A stretch of DNA of 64,000 nt, taken from assembly GCF_900107595.1 (NCBI RefSeq), contig NZ_FNQF01000003.1, positions 62,001 through 126,000 on the forward strand, in the 5' to 3' direction. The notes under the pieces were generated by a model. The model was not told the DNA's origin. It ran no database searches and saw nothing but the letters and a program-made list of their open reading frames with translations. Shown in pieces: positions 46,116 through 55,799 of the stretch (its first letter is position 1; every line of letters starts with the position of its first letter). Both the position numbers and the translations under genes were made by a program. This stretch comes from Psychroflexus halocasei. Lineage in GTDB: Bacteria; Bacteroidota; Bacteroidia; Flavobacteriales; Flavobacteriaceae.

Positions 46116-49100
46116 ATGTTATCTAAAATTATTGATTTTAGTTTGAAGTCTAAATACTTCATTCTATTATTAACAGCTTTTATAGTGGGTTTTGGACTAT
46201 TTTCCCTCACAAAAATTTCCATTGGTGCTGTTCCAGATATTACCAACAACCAAATTCAGGTTATTACAACCTCAAGGCATTTATCAACCGCTGATGTTGA
46301 GCAATTCATCACCTACCCTATTGAATTAGAGATGTCCAACTTACCTGGCGTGACTGAAATTCGTTCTGTCAGTAAATTCGGACTTTCTGTTGTGACTATT
46401 GTCTTCGATGATGATATGGGAACCTACTTACCTCGACAATTAATTGCAGAAAAAATTAATGCGGCAAAGGAAAAAATTCCTGAAGAATTTGGTTCACCAG
46501 AAATGGGACCAATTACAACTGGCCTTGGAGAAATTTATCAATATACTTTAGAAGTTGAAGAAGAACACCAAGGCAAATACTCAGTAATGGAGTTAAGAAG
46601 TATTCAGGATTGGATTGTGAAACGTCAACTTTCAGGAATTCCTGGTGTTGTTGAGATTAATACCTGGGGAGGCTATCTTAAAGAATATGAAGTTGCCATT
46701 AATACTGAAAAACTCGATGCTTTTGATATTAGCATTGATAAGGTGTTTACAGCTTTAGAAAAAAACAACTCTGTTGCAGGCGGTAGCTATATCGAGCGTA
46801 ACAATCAGGCGTATTTTATACGTGGTGAAGGCTTGGTTAAAAGTCTTGATGATATCAGAAACATCAGTGTCGAAAATAGAAATGGCAATCCTATTTACAT
46901 CAGTGATATTGCTAAGGTTGGGTACGGGCACGCCAGAAGATTTGGCGCTATTACAGGAAACGGAGAAGGTGAAAAAATTCTCGGTCAAGTGATGATGCTT
47001 AAAGATGCTGATGCCAATACAGTTATTAATGATGTCAAAGAACGTCTCAATTCAATTGAAAAATCTTTACCTGAAGGTGTTCACATCAACGGGTTTTTAG
47101 ATAGAAGTGAATTAATTAGCAGAACAACTTCTACAATTTCAGAAAATTTATTGATCGGATTATTTGTTGTCGCATTTATCGTGATTTTATTAATCGGTGA
47201 TTTACGCTCTGGACTTATAATCTCCTCTGTTATTCCATTAAGTTTCCTCATAGCGATTAGCTTGATGTATATCTTTAATATCGATGCAAACCTCATGAGT
47301 ATGGGTGCGCTCGACTTCGGGATTATCATTGATGGTGCCGTCATTATTGTGGAGTTTGTCGCTTTTAAAATGATGATGAAACATAAAGATTTTAATAAAT
47401 TAAACTCTGAAGAATTCAAAAATCTTAAAGACAAACTAACTCGTTCTGGCGCTTCTAGAATGATGAATTCAGCCATATTCGGACAATTGATTATTCTGAT
47501 TGTTTTTATACCTATTCTAACACTTTCAGGCGTTGAAGGAAAAATGTTTAGACCTATGGCGTTAACTTTTAGTTTCGCCCTACTTGGTGCTATGTTTTTA
47601 TGTTTTACATGGATTCCTGTTGCATGTAGTCTATTTCTAAAACCTAAAAAAGAAAATAAATCAACTTTCTCTTATAAAATTATCAATAGCACAAAGCGTG
47701 GATATTTGCCCGTTCTTAAATGGTCTTTGGATCATCCACGTATAATTATTGGTTCAGCTGTTCTTTTAATTGGTATTGGTGCCTTTACTTTTTCCAAAAT
47801 GGGAAGCGAATTTGTTCCCACTTTAGACGAAGGTGATTTTGTGATTCAGCCCGTCTTAAAAACAGGTAAATCTCTCGAAAGCACCATCGAAAGAACGACA
47901 AAAATAGAACAAATCTTGCTCAATAAATTCCCAGAAGTTACGCAAGTTGTCAGCAGAATTGGTGCTGCCGAAGTCCCAACTGATCCGATGTCAATGCAAG
48001 ACTCTGATATTATCATTAGACTAAAACCTCAAAAAGAATGGGAATCAGCATCAACAAAAGATGAGTTAGCTGATAAAATGAAAGAAGAACTTAGCGTTAT
48101 ACCAGGTATGGAAATCCAGTTTACGCAACCTATCGAAATGCGTTTTAATGAATTGGTTAGCGGTGTTCAAACTGATATTGCAGTTAAAATTTTCGGTGAA
48201 GATCTTAATGTTTTAGCTCAAAAAGGAAACGAAGCAAGGGCGCTCATTTCATCTATTGAAGGTGCCGCTGACATCAGCGTCGAAAAGATAGTTGGTTTAC
48301 CTGAAATGACTGTTAATTTTAAACGTGAAAAAATTTCTCGTTACGGTCTCAACATCGAAGATATTAACATGATGCTTGCCGCAGGTTTTGCAGGTAAACA
48401 AGTCGGTGTTGTTTTTGAAGGAGAGAAACGTTTTGACCTTGTTGTCAGGTTAGATGAAAGCAAAAGACAAGATATTGATGATGTCAGAAATTTAATGATT
48501 GACACGCCTAGTTCTGGAAAAATACCATTAAGTGAAGTCGCTGATATTCAGCTTCAAAAAGGTCCAGCACAAATTTCAAGGGACGAAACAAAAAGACGAG
48601 TTGTTGTAGGTGTTAACGTGAGAAACCGTGACCTTAAATCGGTGGTGACAGATATCCAAAATACACTTAATGCAGATTTAAATCTTCCTGTTGGTTATAG
48701 TTTGACCTATGGCGGTGAATTTAAAAATTTAGAAAGTGCTACAAGACATCTCCTTATTGTCGTGCCTATTGTTCTTGTACTCATCTATCTTATGCTTTTA
48801 TTCGCATTAAAAAAGCACCGTGACGCCTTATTGATATTTACAGCAATACCTTTTGCTTCTATCGGCGGTATTTTCCTTTTATGGTTACGTGATATGCCTT
48901 TTAGTATTTCTGCAGGTGTTGGTTTTATTGCTCTTTTTGGAATTGCAGTTCTTAACGGAATTATTCTCGCAGAATATTTTAAAGATCTTAAAGAGAGCAA
49001 ACATCGTTTAACTAAAAATGACATTACAAAAGCGACTTTAGATCGTATACGTGCTGTTCTATTAACAGCCAGTTCAACAGCTTTAGGTTTTTTACCAATG

Positions 49101-50438
49101 GCTTTATCAACAGGGGCTGGTGCTGAAGTACAAAGACCTTTATCTACTGTTGTTATTGGCGGTCTTATCACTTCAACAATTCTAACTTTAATTGTTTTAC
49201 CTGTTTTATATATGATTGTAGAAAATAAAATAAAAAAACCGAAAATTTCTAAATCAGCTTTAAGCATTGTTATTTTTATTATTTGCAGCTTTTCAGCTTA
49301 TTCGCAAGAGTCTGAAATCGAAAGATTAAAAAATCAGATGCTTCTGAATAATCAAGGTTTAAAAGCTCAAACACTTTTAGCTGAGTCAGAAAAGATGAAT
49401 GAAGGCAATGCATTTAAGTTTGACAAAACAAATTTGAGTTTCGGATATGATAACTTGGAAGTTGATCCAGTGAAAGGTGAACCTATGATGAAGTACGGAA
49501 TCTCTCAAGATTTTAAATTCCCTACTTTATACGGAACCCAAAAACGTTTGTTAAAAACGAAAACATTATATGCTGAAACACAAACTCAACTTTCAGAGAT
49601 TGTTCAAACGAAAGCACTTTATATCGCTTATCAAGATTATTTGGCAGCAACTGAAAAACTGAATATCTATAGACAATTAGATAGTGTTTACAGAGACTTT
49701 GCCTATATGGCAAAACGCAAATTTGAAGAAGGCGAATCGACATATTTAGAGAAAATCACCGCAAAATCTAAGCAACAACAAATTGAAGTCCAACGCAATA
49801 ACATGATGCAAGAACTCGATAATGCAATTTTAAGTTTAAAGCAAATTGTTCAAGCCGAAAAACTCAATCTCAAAGGAGAAAAACTTTCTAGATTGACCTT
49901 AGATTTGAATCAAATAGAAAATAATCCTGGTTTAGAGCTACAAAAAATTAATACTAAAATCAGTGAACGAGAAGCTGCTTTAGCCAAAAATGAGCTTCTT
50001 CCTGACATTAGTTTAGGCTACTCAATAAAAACGAATTCAAACATTTCAAGAAATTATGATATTTATGAAATTGGCTTAAAAGTACCATTATTATTTTTCG
50101 GAAATCGATCAGACATCAAAGCAAAAAAACATAAACAAATTGCGGCACAAGCCAATGAAGCTCAAGCCAAATTAGATTTTGAGAGTCAAAAAGAAAAGCT
50201 TTTAAACATTTATAAAACACAAAAAAAGAGTTTAGATAACTTTGAGGAAAACCAATTACTTGTCGCTGATCAAATAATTGAAAGTTCTCAATCAAGCTTC
50301 AAAAACGGGGAGATTGATTTCTTTAGATATGTGCAAAGTATTGAAAATGCACAAGACATCAAATTAGCATATATTGAATTGATCAGAGCTTATAATACAA
50401 GCGTTATCCAACTTAATTACTTCACCTTAAACTATTAA
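46116..50438 (+). CDS. CzcA/CusA heavy-metal RND pump fused to a TolC-like channel
   Basis: The product has 1,440 residues. Residues 1 to about 1,045 are a heavy-metal RND pump with twelve membrane segments and ALDFGIIIDGAVIIVEF in segment 4, the D-D-E pattern of CzcA-type divalent-metal pumps. A further hydrophobic segment with signal-peptide character (SALSIVIFIICSFSAYSQ, about 1,049-1,066) then leads into about 370 residues of outer-membrane efflux (TolC/CzcC) sequence, such as FGYDNLEVDPVKGEPMMKYG and LLPDISLGYSIKT. Pump and channel are thus one reading frame with no stop between them. The operon continues with the adaptor two bases on. Zn, Co, Cd, Cu or Ni are possible substrates. Confidence 0.93.
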   Translation: MLSKIIDFSLKSKYFILLLTAFIVGFGLFSLTKISIGAVPDITNNQIQVITTSRHLSTADVEQFITYPIELEMSNLPGVTEIRSVSKFGLSVVTIVFDDDMGTYLPRQLIAEKINAAKEKIPEEFGSPEMGPITTGLGEIYQYTLEVEEEHQGKYSVMELRSIQDWIVKRQLSGIPGVVEINTWGGYLKEYEVAINTEKLDAFDISIDKVFTALEKNNSVAGGSYIERNNQAYFIRGEGLVKSLDDIRNISVENRNGNPIYISDIAKVGYGHARRFGAITGNGEGEKILGQVMMLKDADANTVINDVKERLNSIEKSLPEGVHINGFLDRSELISRTTSTISENLLIGLFVVAFIVILLIGDLRSGLIISSVIPLSFLIAISLMYIFNIDANLMSMGALDFGIIIDGAVIIVEFVAFKMMMKHKDFNKLNSEEFKNLKDKLTRSGASRMMNSAIFGQLIILIVFIPILTLSGVEGKMFRPMALTFSFALLGAMFLCFTWIPVACSLFLKPKKENKSTFSYKIINSTKRGYLPVLKWSLDHPRIIIGSAVLLIGIGAFTFSKMGSEFVPTLDEGDFVIQPVLKTGKSLESTIERTTKIEQILLNKFPEVTQVVSRIGAAEVPTDPMSMQDSDIIIRLKPQKEWESASTKDELADKMKEELSVIPGMEIQFTQPIEMRFNELVSGVQTDIAVKIFGEDLNVLAQKGNEARALISSIEGAADISVEKIVGLPEMTVNFKREKISRYGLNIEDINMMLAAGFAGKQVGVVFEGEKRFDLVVRLDESKRQDIDDVRNLMIDTPSSGKIPLSEVADIQLQKGPAQISRDETKRRVVVGVNVRNRDLKSVVTDIQNTLNADLNLPVGYSLTYGGEFKNLESATRHLLIVVPIVLVLIYLMLLFALKKHRDALLIFTAIPFASIGGIFLLWLRDMPFSISAGVGFIALFGIAVLNGIILAEYFKDLKESKHRLTKNDITKATLDRIRAVLLTASSTALGFLPMALSTGAGAEVQRPLSTVVIGGLITSTILTLIVLPVLYMIVENKIKKPKISKSALSIVIFIICSFSAYSQESEIERLKNQMLLNNQGLKAQTLLAESEKMNEGNAFKFDKTNLSFGYDNLEVDPVKGEPMMKYGISQDFKFPTLYGTQKRLLKTKTLYAETQTQLSEIVQTKALYIAYQDYLAATEKLNIYRQLDSVYRDFAYMAKRKFEEGESTYLEKITAKSKQQQIEVQRNNMMQELDNAILSLKQIVQAEKLNLKGEKLSRLTLDLNQIENNPGLELQKINTKISEREAALAKNELLPDISLGYSIKTNSNISRNYDIYEIGLKVPLLFFGNRSDIKAKKHKQIAAQANEAQAKLDFESQKEKLLNIYKTQKKSLDNFEENQLLVADQIIESSQSSFKNGEIDFFRYVQSIENAQDIKLAYIELIRAYNTSVIQLNYFTLNY

Positions 50439-50440
50439 TC

Positions 50441-51595
50441 ATGAAAAATTTAAAATTTATATATATACTATTTATCATCATTACAGGATGTACTTCCTCT
50501 GAATCAAATCAAAATTTGGATGAGAAAAATGAAAATAATCTTTCGCATGATGATGAACATATTGAGGTTTCTCAAACGCAATTTGAAACAACAAATTTTG
50601 AGCTTGGCAAAGCTGATTCTTTAGACTTTTCAAATAAAGTTAGTGTTAGAGGTTCAATTGATGTCCCACCAAAAAACAAAGCGTCTGTGTCAACCTTTTT
50701 TGAAGGTTATGTTTCAGAAACATCTCTTTTAATCGGTGACATGGTCGATAAAGGCGATGTTTTAGCCGAGCTTTCTAATCCGGATTATATTACAATTCAA
50801 CAAGACTATGTTGAAAACAATGCCAGATTAGAGTTTTTAGAATCTGAATTTCAGCGCAAGAAAAATCTTTATGATGATCAAGTTATTTCACAAAAAGTTT
50901 TTCAAGAGACACGGAGTCTTTATAAAGCTGCTCAGGCAAAAGACAATGCTTTGAAGAAAAAAATTCAGCTGATGAACTTAAGTTCAAAAAGAATTTTAGA
51001 AGGACATTTCTCTGAAAAGATAAAAATCTACTCGCCTATTTCTGGAAAAATCTCTAAAATGTTTATCTCTCAAGGAACTTATGTAGCTAAATCTGAACCG
51101 ATGATGGAAATTATCGATACTGATCACGTGCATTTAGAATTGAAAGTTTTTGAGAAAGATCTCAATTTTATCAAACCAGATCAAGCTGTAGAATTTCAAA
51201 TTCCTGAAATTTCAGATAGTATTTATGAAGGCTACGTGAGGTTAATCGGTGCTGAAATCGAGAGTGACAGAAGCATCAAGGTTCATGCACATCCTAAAGA
51301 AGAATCTGAACGATTTAAGGTTGGGATGTTTGTAAAAGCTTCATTTAATAAAAATACCAAAAAACAACTTGCCTTACCCGAATCAGCCTTTGCTGATTTA
51401 GATGGACATACTTATGTTTTAAAGTTAAAGCAACAAGACGGTGATCATTATGTTTTTGAAAAAATAGAAGTTGAGAAAACTGAACAACAAAATTCATTTA
51501 AACCTTTAATCACATCCGCTGAAATTGATATGAATACTGTCTTTTTAACAAAAGGAACCTTTGATTTATTGACTGGTGATTCAGCTGGACATTAA
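50441..51595 (+). CDS. heavy-metal RND efflux adaptor lipoprotein (CzcB/CusB type)
   Basis: The product has 384 residues with lipobox FIIITGC at Cys17. Order of parts: a linker with SHDDEHIEVSQ, a first barrel strand pair, lipoyl half one (ASVSTFFEGYVSETSLLIGD), a helical hairpin (about residues 120-180), lipoyl half two (IYSPISGKISKMFISQGTYV), a beta-barrel domain, and a membrane-proximal domain with FKVGMFVKASFN and LALPESAFADLDGHTYVLKL. It joins pump and channel. It starts two bases after the pump-channel fusion stop. Confidence 0.92.
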   Translation: MKNLKFIYILFIIITGCTSSESNQNLDEKNENNLSHDDEHIEVSQTQFETTNFELGKADSLDFSNKVSVRGSIDVPPKNKASVSTFFEGYVSETSLLIGDMVDKGDVLAELSNPDYITIQQDYVENNARLEFLESEFQRKKNLYDDQVISQKVFQETRSLYKAAQAKDNALKKKIQLMNLSSKRILEGHFSEKIKIYSPISGKISKMFISQGTYVAKSEPMMEIIDTDHVHLELKVFEKDLNFIKPDQAVEFQIPEISDSIYEGYVRLIGAEIESDRSIKVHAHPKEESERFKVGMFVKASFNKNTKKQLALPESAFADLDGHTYVLKLKQQDGDHYVFEKIEVEKTEQQNSFKPLITSAEIDMNTVFLTKGTFDLLTGDSAGH

Positions 51596-51604
51596 CATTA
51601 ATAT

Positions 51605-52285
51605 ATGAACAATTCAGACTTTACAATACTAATAGCAGAAGACGAAGTTGATATTGCAAAATTTATAAAATTAGGCCTTAGTGAAGAAGGCTATCGTTGT
51701 CTGGTTGTAAAAAATGGCGAAGATGTTTTTAAAGTATTAGAACAAAATACAGTTCATATTATATTGTTGGACTGGATGATGCCAAAAATGAAAGGTATTG
51801 ATGTATGTAAGCAATTAAGACATAAAAAAAACACCACTCCTGTTATTTTCTTAACTGCCAAAGACACAGTAGAAGATACAATTGAAGGCTTAAGGAGTGG
51901 TGCTAATGATTATATTAAGAAACCTTTTAACTTTGAAGAATTACTTGCCAGAGTAGAAACACATTTAAGGCTACATTATAAAATTGATGAAATTATAGTG
52001 CTTGGTGATATCCAAATTAATATAAGTAAACATTCCGTTAAGAAAGGTGACAAAAAAATATTATTAACCGATAAAGAATTCAATTTTCTAACGCATTTAA
52101 TTCGTCATAAGGGTGAGGTCTGTACTAGACAATCCATTATTGAAAATGTTTGGGATATCCACTTTGAATATGATACAGGTATTTTAGACGTTTATATGAA
52201 TGCGATTAGAAAGAAATTAAAACTTGAAAAAAATAAATTGATCAAAACCGTAAGAGGTGTTGGTTTTATAGCAAATGATGAATAA
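51605..52285 (+). CDS. OmpR-family response regulator
   Basis: The product has 226 residues. The receiver domain has acidic residues IAEDEVD (12-14), phospho-acceptor Asp56 in IILLDWMMPKMKG, FLTAKD and the conserved Lys in DYIKKPF. The C-terminal winged-helix DNA-binding domain follows (about 130-224, ILLTDKEFNFLTHLIRHKGE and IKTVRGVGF). It is in the metal-efflux operon nine bases after the adaptor and overlaps the kinase by 11 bases, so it most likely controls this operon in response to metal. Confidence 0.93.
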   Translation: MNNSDFTILIAEDEVDIAKFIKLGLSEEGYRCLVVKNGEDVFKVLEQNTVHIILLDWMMPKMKGIDVCKQLRHKKNTTPVIFLTAKDTVEDTIEGLRSGANDYIKKPFNFEELLARVETHLRLHYKIDEIIVLGDIQINISKHSVKKGDKKILLTDKEFNFLTHLIRHKGEVCTRQSIIENVWDIHFEYDTGILDVYMNAIRKKLKLEKNKLIKTVRGVGFIANDE

Positions 52286-53663
52286 ATTATCAATTAAAAA
52301 TAGAATTGCTACATACTCTGTTTTGGGTATAGCGAGTCTATCTTTAATAGTTTTTATAGCTATTTATTTCACTGTTAAAAATACTATTTTCAATAAATTT
52401 GATAAACATTTAAATTTTGAGGCTCAAAAACATTTAAACGAACTTACATATGTAAATGACAGCGTCTATTTTGTGTATAAAGACGAGTGGTTAGAGCGAG
52501 AACATATAGAAGTTCAAACCTTTCCTTTATATGTTGAAATTGTTGATTTAAATGGTAACATAATTGATAAGTCTCCTAATCTATATAATGTCTCACTTAA
52601 GTTTGACCTCAACAGGAATACTAAATTTATAGTCAATCAGCGTTTAGAAAACAAAAAGATTAGACAAATTCAATTACCTTTAATTAATCAAGGGAAAAAA
52701 TATGGATACCTGGCTATATCAATGTCCATAGATGATTCTGAATTACTTTTAAAGTCTCTTTCTGACACACTATTAATAATCTATCCAATTTTATTAATAG
52801 TCACTTTTTTCACTTCTAGAATTATTTCAAGAGTTACTATTAAGCCAATTACATTAATTGCCAAAACAGTAGATGAAATCAATTCGAGCAATCTTAACAA
52901 GCGTGTTCCAGAACCACGTAGTGGAGATGAATTGGAAACTTTATCGAAAGCAATCAATGATTTCTTAAACCGTATTGATGCAGCTATCAAACGTGAAAAA
53001 CAATTTACTGCTGATGCTTCACATCAATTACGAACACCACTTTCTGTCATTAAAGGTAACTTAGAAGTTTTGATTCGTAAAGAGCGTCAAACTGAAGAAT
53101 ATGTTGAAGAAATACAACAGAATGTCTATAAAATAGACAGCATGGCCAATACATTGGAAAAATTACTTGTATTGGCAAGACTTGACAACAAAGAAAAAAA
53201 TATTGAAGTTGAAAAACTAGATATTTATCACTTAACAGAAGCTATCCTAACAAATTACAAACAGCAAATACTACAAAAAAATATTAGCTTAAACGTGAAA
53301 AAAGTTTCTAAAACTAAGTTTTATGTTAACAAAACCTATTTGAGTTTAATTTTAGACAATTTAATTTCTAATGCTGTAAAATATGCAAATCCAAATACAA
53401 CAATTGACATTAAGTTTTTCTTAAGCAAGTTAAATTTAAAAATTTCAATCAGCAATATCGGCCCTAAAATTTCTGATAAAGAAAAAAAACTAATCTTCAA
53501 CCCATTTTATCGAAATATAGAACACACAAACACAATTAAAGGTGATGGATTAGGCTTAGCAATTATCACTAAGGCAGCACATTTATTAGATATCAAACTT
53601 GATTTATCTTCAGCTAAAACTACTACTTTCAGTATCGAAATACCTTTAAGGTCGCAAACTTAA
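52275..53663 (+). CDS. sensor histidine kinase
   Basis: The product has 462 residues. Two membrane segments (about residues 14-36 and 162-184) enclose a periplasmic sensor of about 125 residues. Then come a HAMP domain (about 182-235), a dimerisation box with His250 (DASHQLRTPLSVIKGN), an N box (LILDNLISNAVKYAN) and a G box (GDGLGLAII). It overlaps the response regulator gene, its evident partner. The signal is probably periplasmic metal, from operon context. Confidence 0.93.
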   Translation: MMNKLSIKNRIATYSVLGIASLSLIVFIAIYFTVKNTIFNKFDKHLNFEAQKHLNELTYVNDSVYFVYKDEWLEREHIEVQTFPLYVEIVDLNGNIIDKSPNLYNVSLKFDLNRNTKFIVNQRLENKKIRQIQLPLINQGKKYGYLAISMSIDDSELLLKSLSDTLLIIYPILLIVTFFTSRIISRVTIKPITLIAKTVDEINSSNLNKRVPEPRSGDELETLSKAINDFLNRIDAAIKREKQFTADASHQLRTPLSVIKGNLEVLIRKERQTEEYVEEIQQNVYKIDSMANTLEKLLVLARLDNKEKNIEVEKLDIYHLTEAILTNYKQQILQKNISLNVKKVSKTKFYVNKTYLSLILDNLISNAVKYANPNTTIDIKFFLSKLNLKISISNIGPKISDKEKKLIFNPFYRNIEHTNTIKGDGLGLAIITKAAHLLDIKLDLSSAKTTTFSIEIPLRSQT

Positions 53664-53738
53664 GATTTGCTTAAGAAATGTCTATTTTTATACATTAAAA
53701 TTACTTATACCGTTATTTTGTAATAAACCTATAACGTT

Positions 53739-54099
53739 ATGAAAAACATTTTTGTTATTTTAATATTCACTCTGAATATTTCAATGTATGGCCAAGATTG
53801 GTATAAATTATACTTTGTATCCAATGTATAGATATTACACACAAAGCAAAGCTGATTATTTTGGCAAGTATAATAACATTTTATCAACACAAGAATTTTA
53901 TACTTCAGATTATGATTTGGATGATTATGATGCACATCAATACGGATTAGGTTTTAAGTTTTATGATCCACTCAACAAGCTTAATATTGGTGGTTTTGGA
54001 TTAAAAAGTATAGACATAGAATATAACTATTATGAACGAACTACTCAGAATTTCTCTGCTCATATCACCTCAGTTGGTTTTAGTTTTATAGCGCATTAA
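53739..54099 (+). pseudogene. remnant of a DUF3570-like outer-membrane protein gene
   Basis: ATG 53739 starts a signal peptide (MKNIFVILIFTLNISMYGQ) and runs into a TAG near 53828. In another frame (from 53788) comes LYPMYRYYTQSKADYFGKYN and a C-terminal beta-strand ending (THITSVGFSF type, stop 54099). This has the look of the last strands of DUF3570 barrel proteins. The start and end of a barrel gene seem joined by a large internal deletion with a frame change. The DUF3570 link is from recalled motifs and is moderately sure. Confidence 0.55.
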
Positions 54100-54141
54100 A
54101 TAGTTTTTTTTAGAATCGAATACAAAAAACAAACAATTTAA

Positions 54142-55098
54142 ATGAAAGTACTCATCACCGGTATTGCAGGATTTATAGGAAGCCATATGGCTGAATACCT
54201 TCACCAGAAAAATTTTGTGGTTGAAGGTGTTGATAGTTTTAATGATTATTATGATACAAAATTAAAGCGCTTTAATGCAGAGGTTTTAAATGCTCAAGAC
54301 ATAAAAATCATTGAAGGAAATCTCTGTGATGAAAACACCTACAAAATGCTTGATCAAGATTATCATTTTATCATTCATTTTGCTGCGCAACCCGGCATAT
54401 CAGAGACAAGTTCTTTTGAAAGTTACTTGAACAATAACCTTATTGCGACCCAAAAATTAGTTGAGTTCGCCAAACTCCAAAAACAATTGGTACAGTTTAT
54501 CAATATCAGCACCTCATCAGTTTACGGCAAGTTTGCTACTAAAAATGAAGAAGCAAAAGTGGAGCCGACGTCTTATTACGGCGTCACAAAGTTAGCTGCC
54601 GAACAATTGGTTTTAGCCGAAGCTAGAAAACATCATTTTAAGGCTTGTTCCTTGCGATTATACTCAGTTTATGGACCTAGAGAACGACCAGATAAACTTT
54701 ATACAAAACTTATTTCTGCTGGCATTAATAATCAAAAATTCCCACTTTTTGAAGGCAGTAAATCACATAAACGTAGCTTTACATATGTAGATGATATTGT
54801 CAATGGAATTTATTTAGTCATAAAAAATTATAAAAAAACAAATTTAGAAATCATTAATATTGGTAATTTCCAACAAGAGACAACCGAAAACGGTATTCTA
54901 TTTGTTGAAAAAAACTTAAAAAAACACATCTCTATAGAGACTAAATCTCCGAGAAAATCTGACCAACAAGAAACAGTCGCTGATATTAGTAAAGCAAGAC
55001 AGTTGTTAGGCTATATACCAAAAACACATTTAAATGAGGGTATAAAAAAACAAATAAAATGGTATAATAATATGATTTTAAAACATGGAAAAATATAA
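54142..55098 (+). CDS. NAD-dependent sugar nucleotide epimerase/dehydratase (extended SDR)
   Basis: The product has 318 residues. The NAD-binding start is VLITGIAGFIGSHMAEYLH (about residues 3-21). The catalytic region is STSSVYGK followed by YYGVTKLAAE with the YxxxK pair, and RLYSVYGPRERPD and FTYVDDIVNGI are typical of UDP-glucuronate or UDP-glucose 4-epimerase-like proteins. It makes or modifies a nucleotide sugar in the cytoplasm. It is first in a five-gene operon with overlapping ends and overlaps the glycosyltransferase gene by 14 bases. Confidence 0.88.
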   Translation: MKVLITGIAGFIGSHMAEYLHQKNFVVEGVDSFNDYYDTKLKRFNAEVLNAQDIKIIEGNLCDENTYKMLDQDYHFIIHFAAQPGISETSSFESYLNNNLIATQKLVEFAKLQKQLVQFINISTSSVYGKFATKNEEAKVEPTSYYGVTKLAAEQLVLAEARKHHFKACSLRLYSVYGPRERPDKLYTKLISAGINNQKFPLFEGSKSHKRSFTYVDDIVNGIYLVIKNYKKTNLEIINIGNFQQETTENGILFVEKNLKKHISIETKSPRKSDQQETVADISKARQLLGYIPKTHLNEGIKKQIKWYNNMILKHGKI

Positions 55099-55798
55099 AT
55101 TAACGATTATCATCCCAGTTTTTAATGAGTCAGAAAACTTAAAGAGAGTAGAAAGGGAATTTTTAGATTATTTTAAAAGTTCTAAACTTCAAAGTAAAGC
55201 TTTGTTTATTAACGATGGCTCGACTGACGATAGCTTAAAAATTATCAAATCAATTTGTAAAGAAAATGAGCGTTTTCAATATATAAATTTTGATAGAAAC
55301 TATGGATTAAGTACTGCTATTAAAGCAGGTTTTGACCATGTTAAAACAGAATTGACGGGTTATATAGACGCTGACCTTCAAACACACCCTAAAGATTTTG
55401 ATTTACTCATAGAGCATATAGGTGAATATGATTTGGTAACAGGTAATCGGTCAAATAACAGAAAAGACAGTTTCGTTAAAAATATGAGTTCAAAAATTGC
55501 TAATACTATTAGACGCTGGTTTACAAATGATGGAATGGATGACACAAGCTGTCCTCTCAAAATAATTAAAACAAGTTACGCTCAAAGAATACCAATGTTT
55601 AAAGGTTTACATCGTTTTTTACCGGCAATGATTTTATTACAAAACGGATTGATTAAACAAATTGAAGTTAGACACTTTCCTAGAGTTGCTGGTAAGGCCA
55701 AATTTGGATTATTTAATAGACTTTTTGGTCCATTAATCGATTGTTTTGCCTATATGTGGATGAAAAAAAAATACATCAATTACAAAACAAAATCATAG
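55085..55798 (+). CDS. family 2 glycosyltransferase (dolichol-phosphate mannosyltransferase-like)
   Basis: The product has 237 residues. It has LTIIIPVFNESENLKRVERE, FINDGSTDDSL, YGLSTAIKAGFDHV and GYIDADLQTHPKDFDLLIEH, the DxD-type site of GT2 enzymes that charge polyprenyl phosphate with a sugar. RFLPAMILLQNG is followed by AGKAKFGLFNRLFG. It has no C-terminal membrane domain of ArnC length. It lies between an epimerase and a LAB_N protein, suggesting a lipid-linked sugar donor for envelope modification. Confidence 0.87.
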   Translation: MEKYKLTIIIPVFNESENLKRVEREFLDYFKSSKLQSKALFINDGSTDDSLKIIKSICKENERFQYINFDRNYGLSTAIKAGFDHVKTELTGYIDADLQTHPKDFDLLIEHIGEYDLVTGNRSNNRKDSFVKNMSSKIANTIRRWFTNDGMDDTSCPLKIIKTSYAQRIPMFKGLHRFLPAMILLQNGLIKQIEVRHFPRVAGKAKFGLFNRLFGPLIDCFAYMWMKKKYINYKTKS

Positions 55799-55799
55799 C

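Noticed and set aside
46774-46992. Alternative plus-strand frame inside the metal pump
   Set aside because: It lies wholly within a well-conserved CzcA coding region in another frame.
48785-49267. 160-residue minus-strand frame inside the pump-channel fusion
   Set aside because: It is antisense to conserved membrane segments of the pump, and its basic composition is typical of reverse frames.
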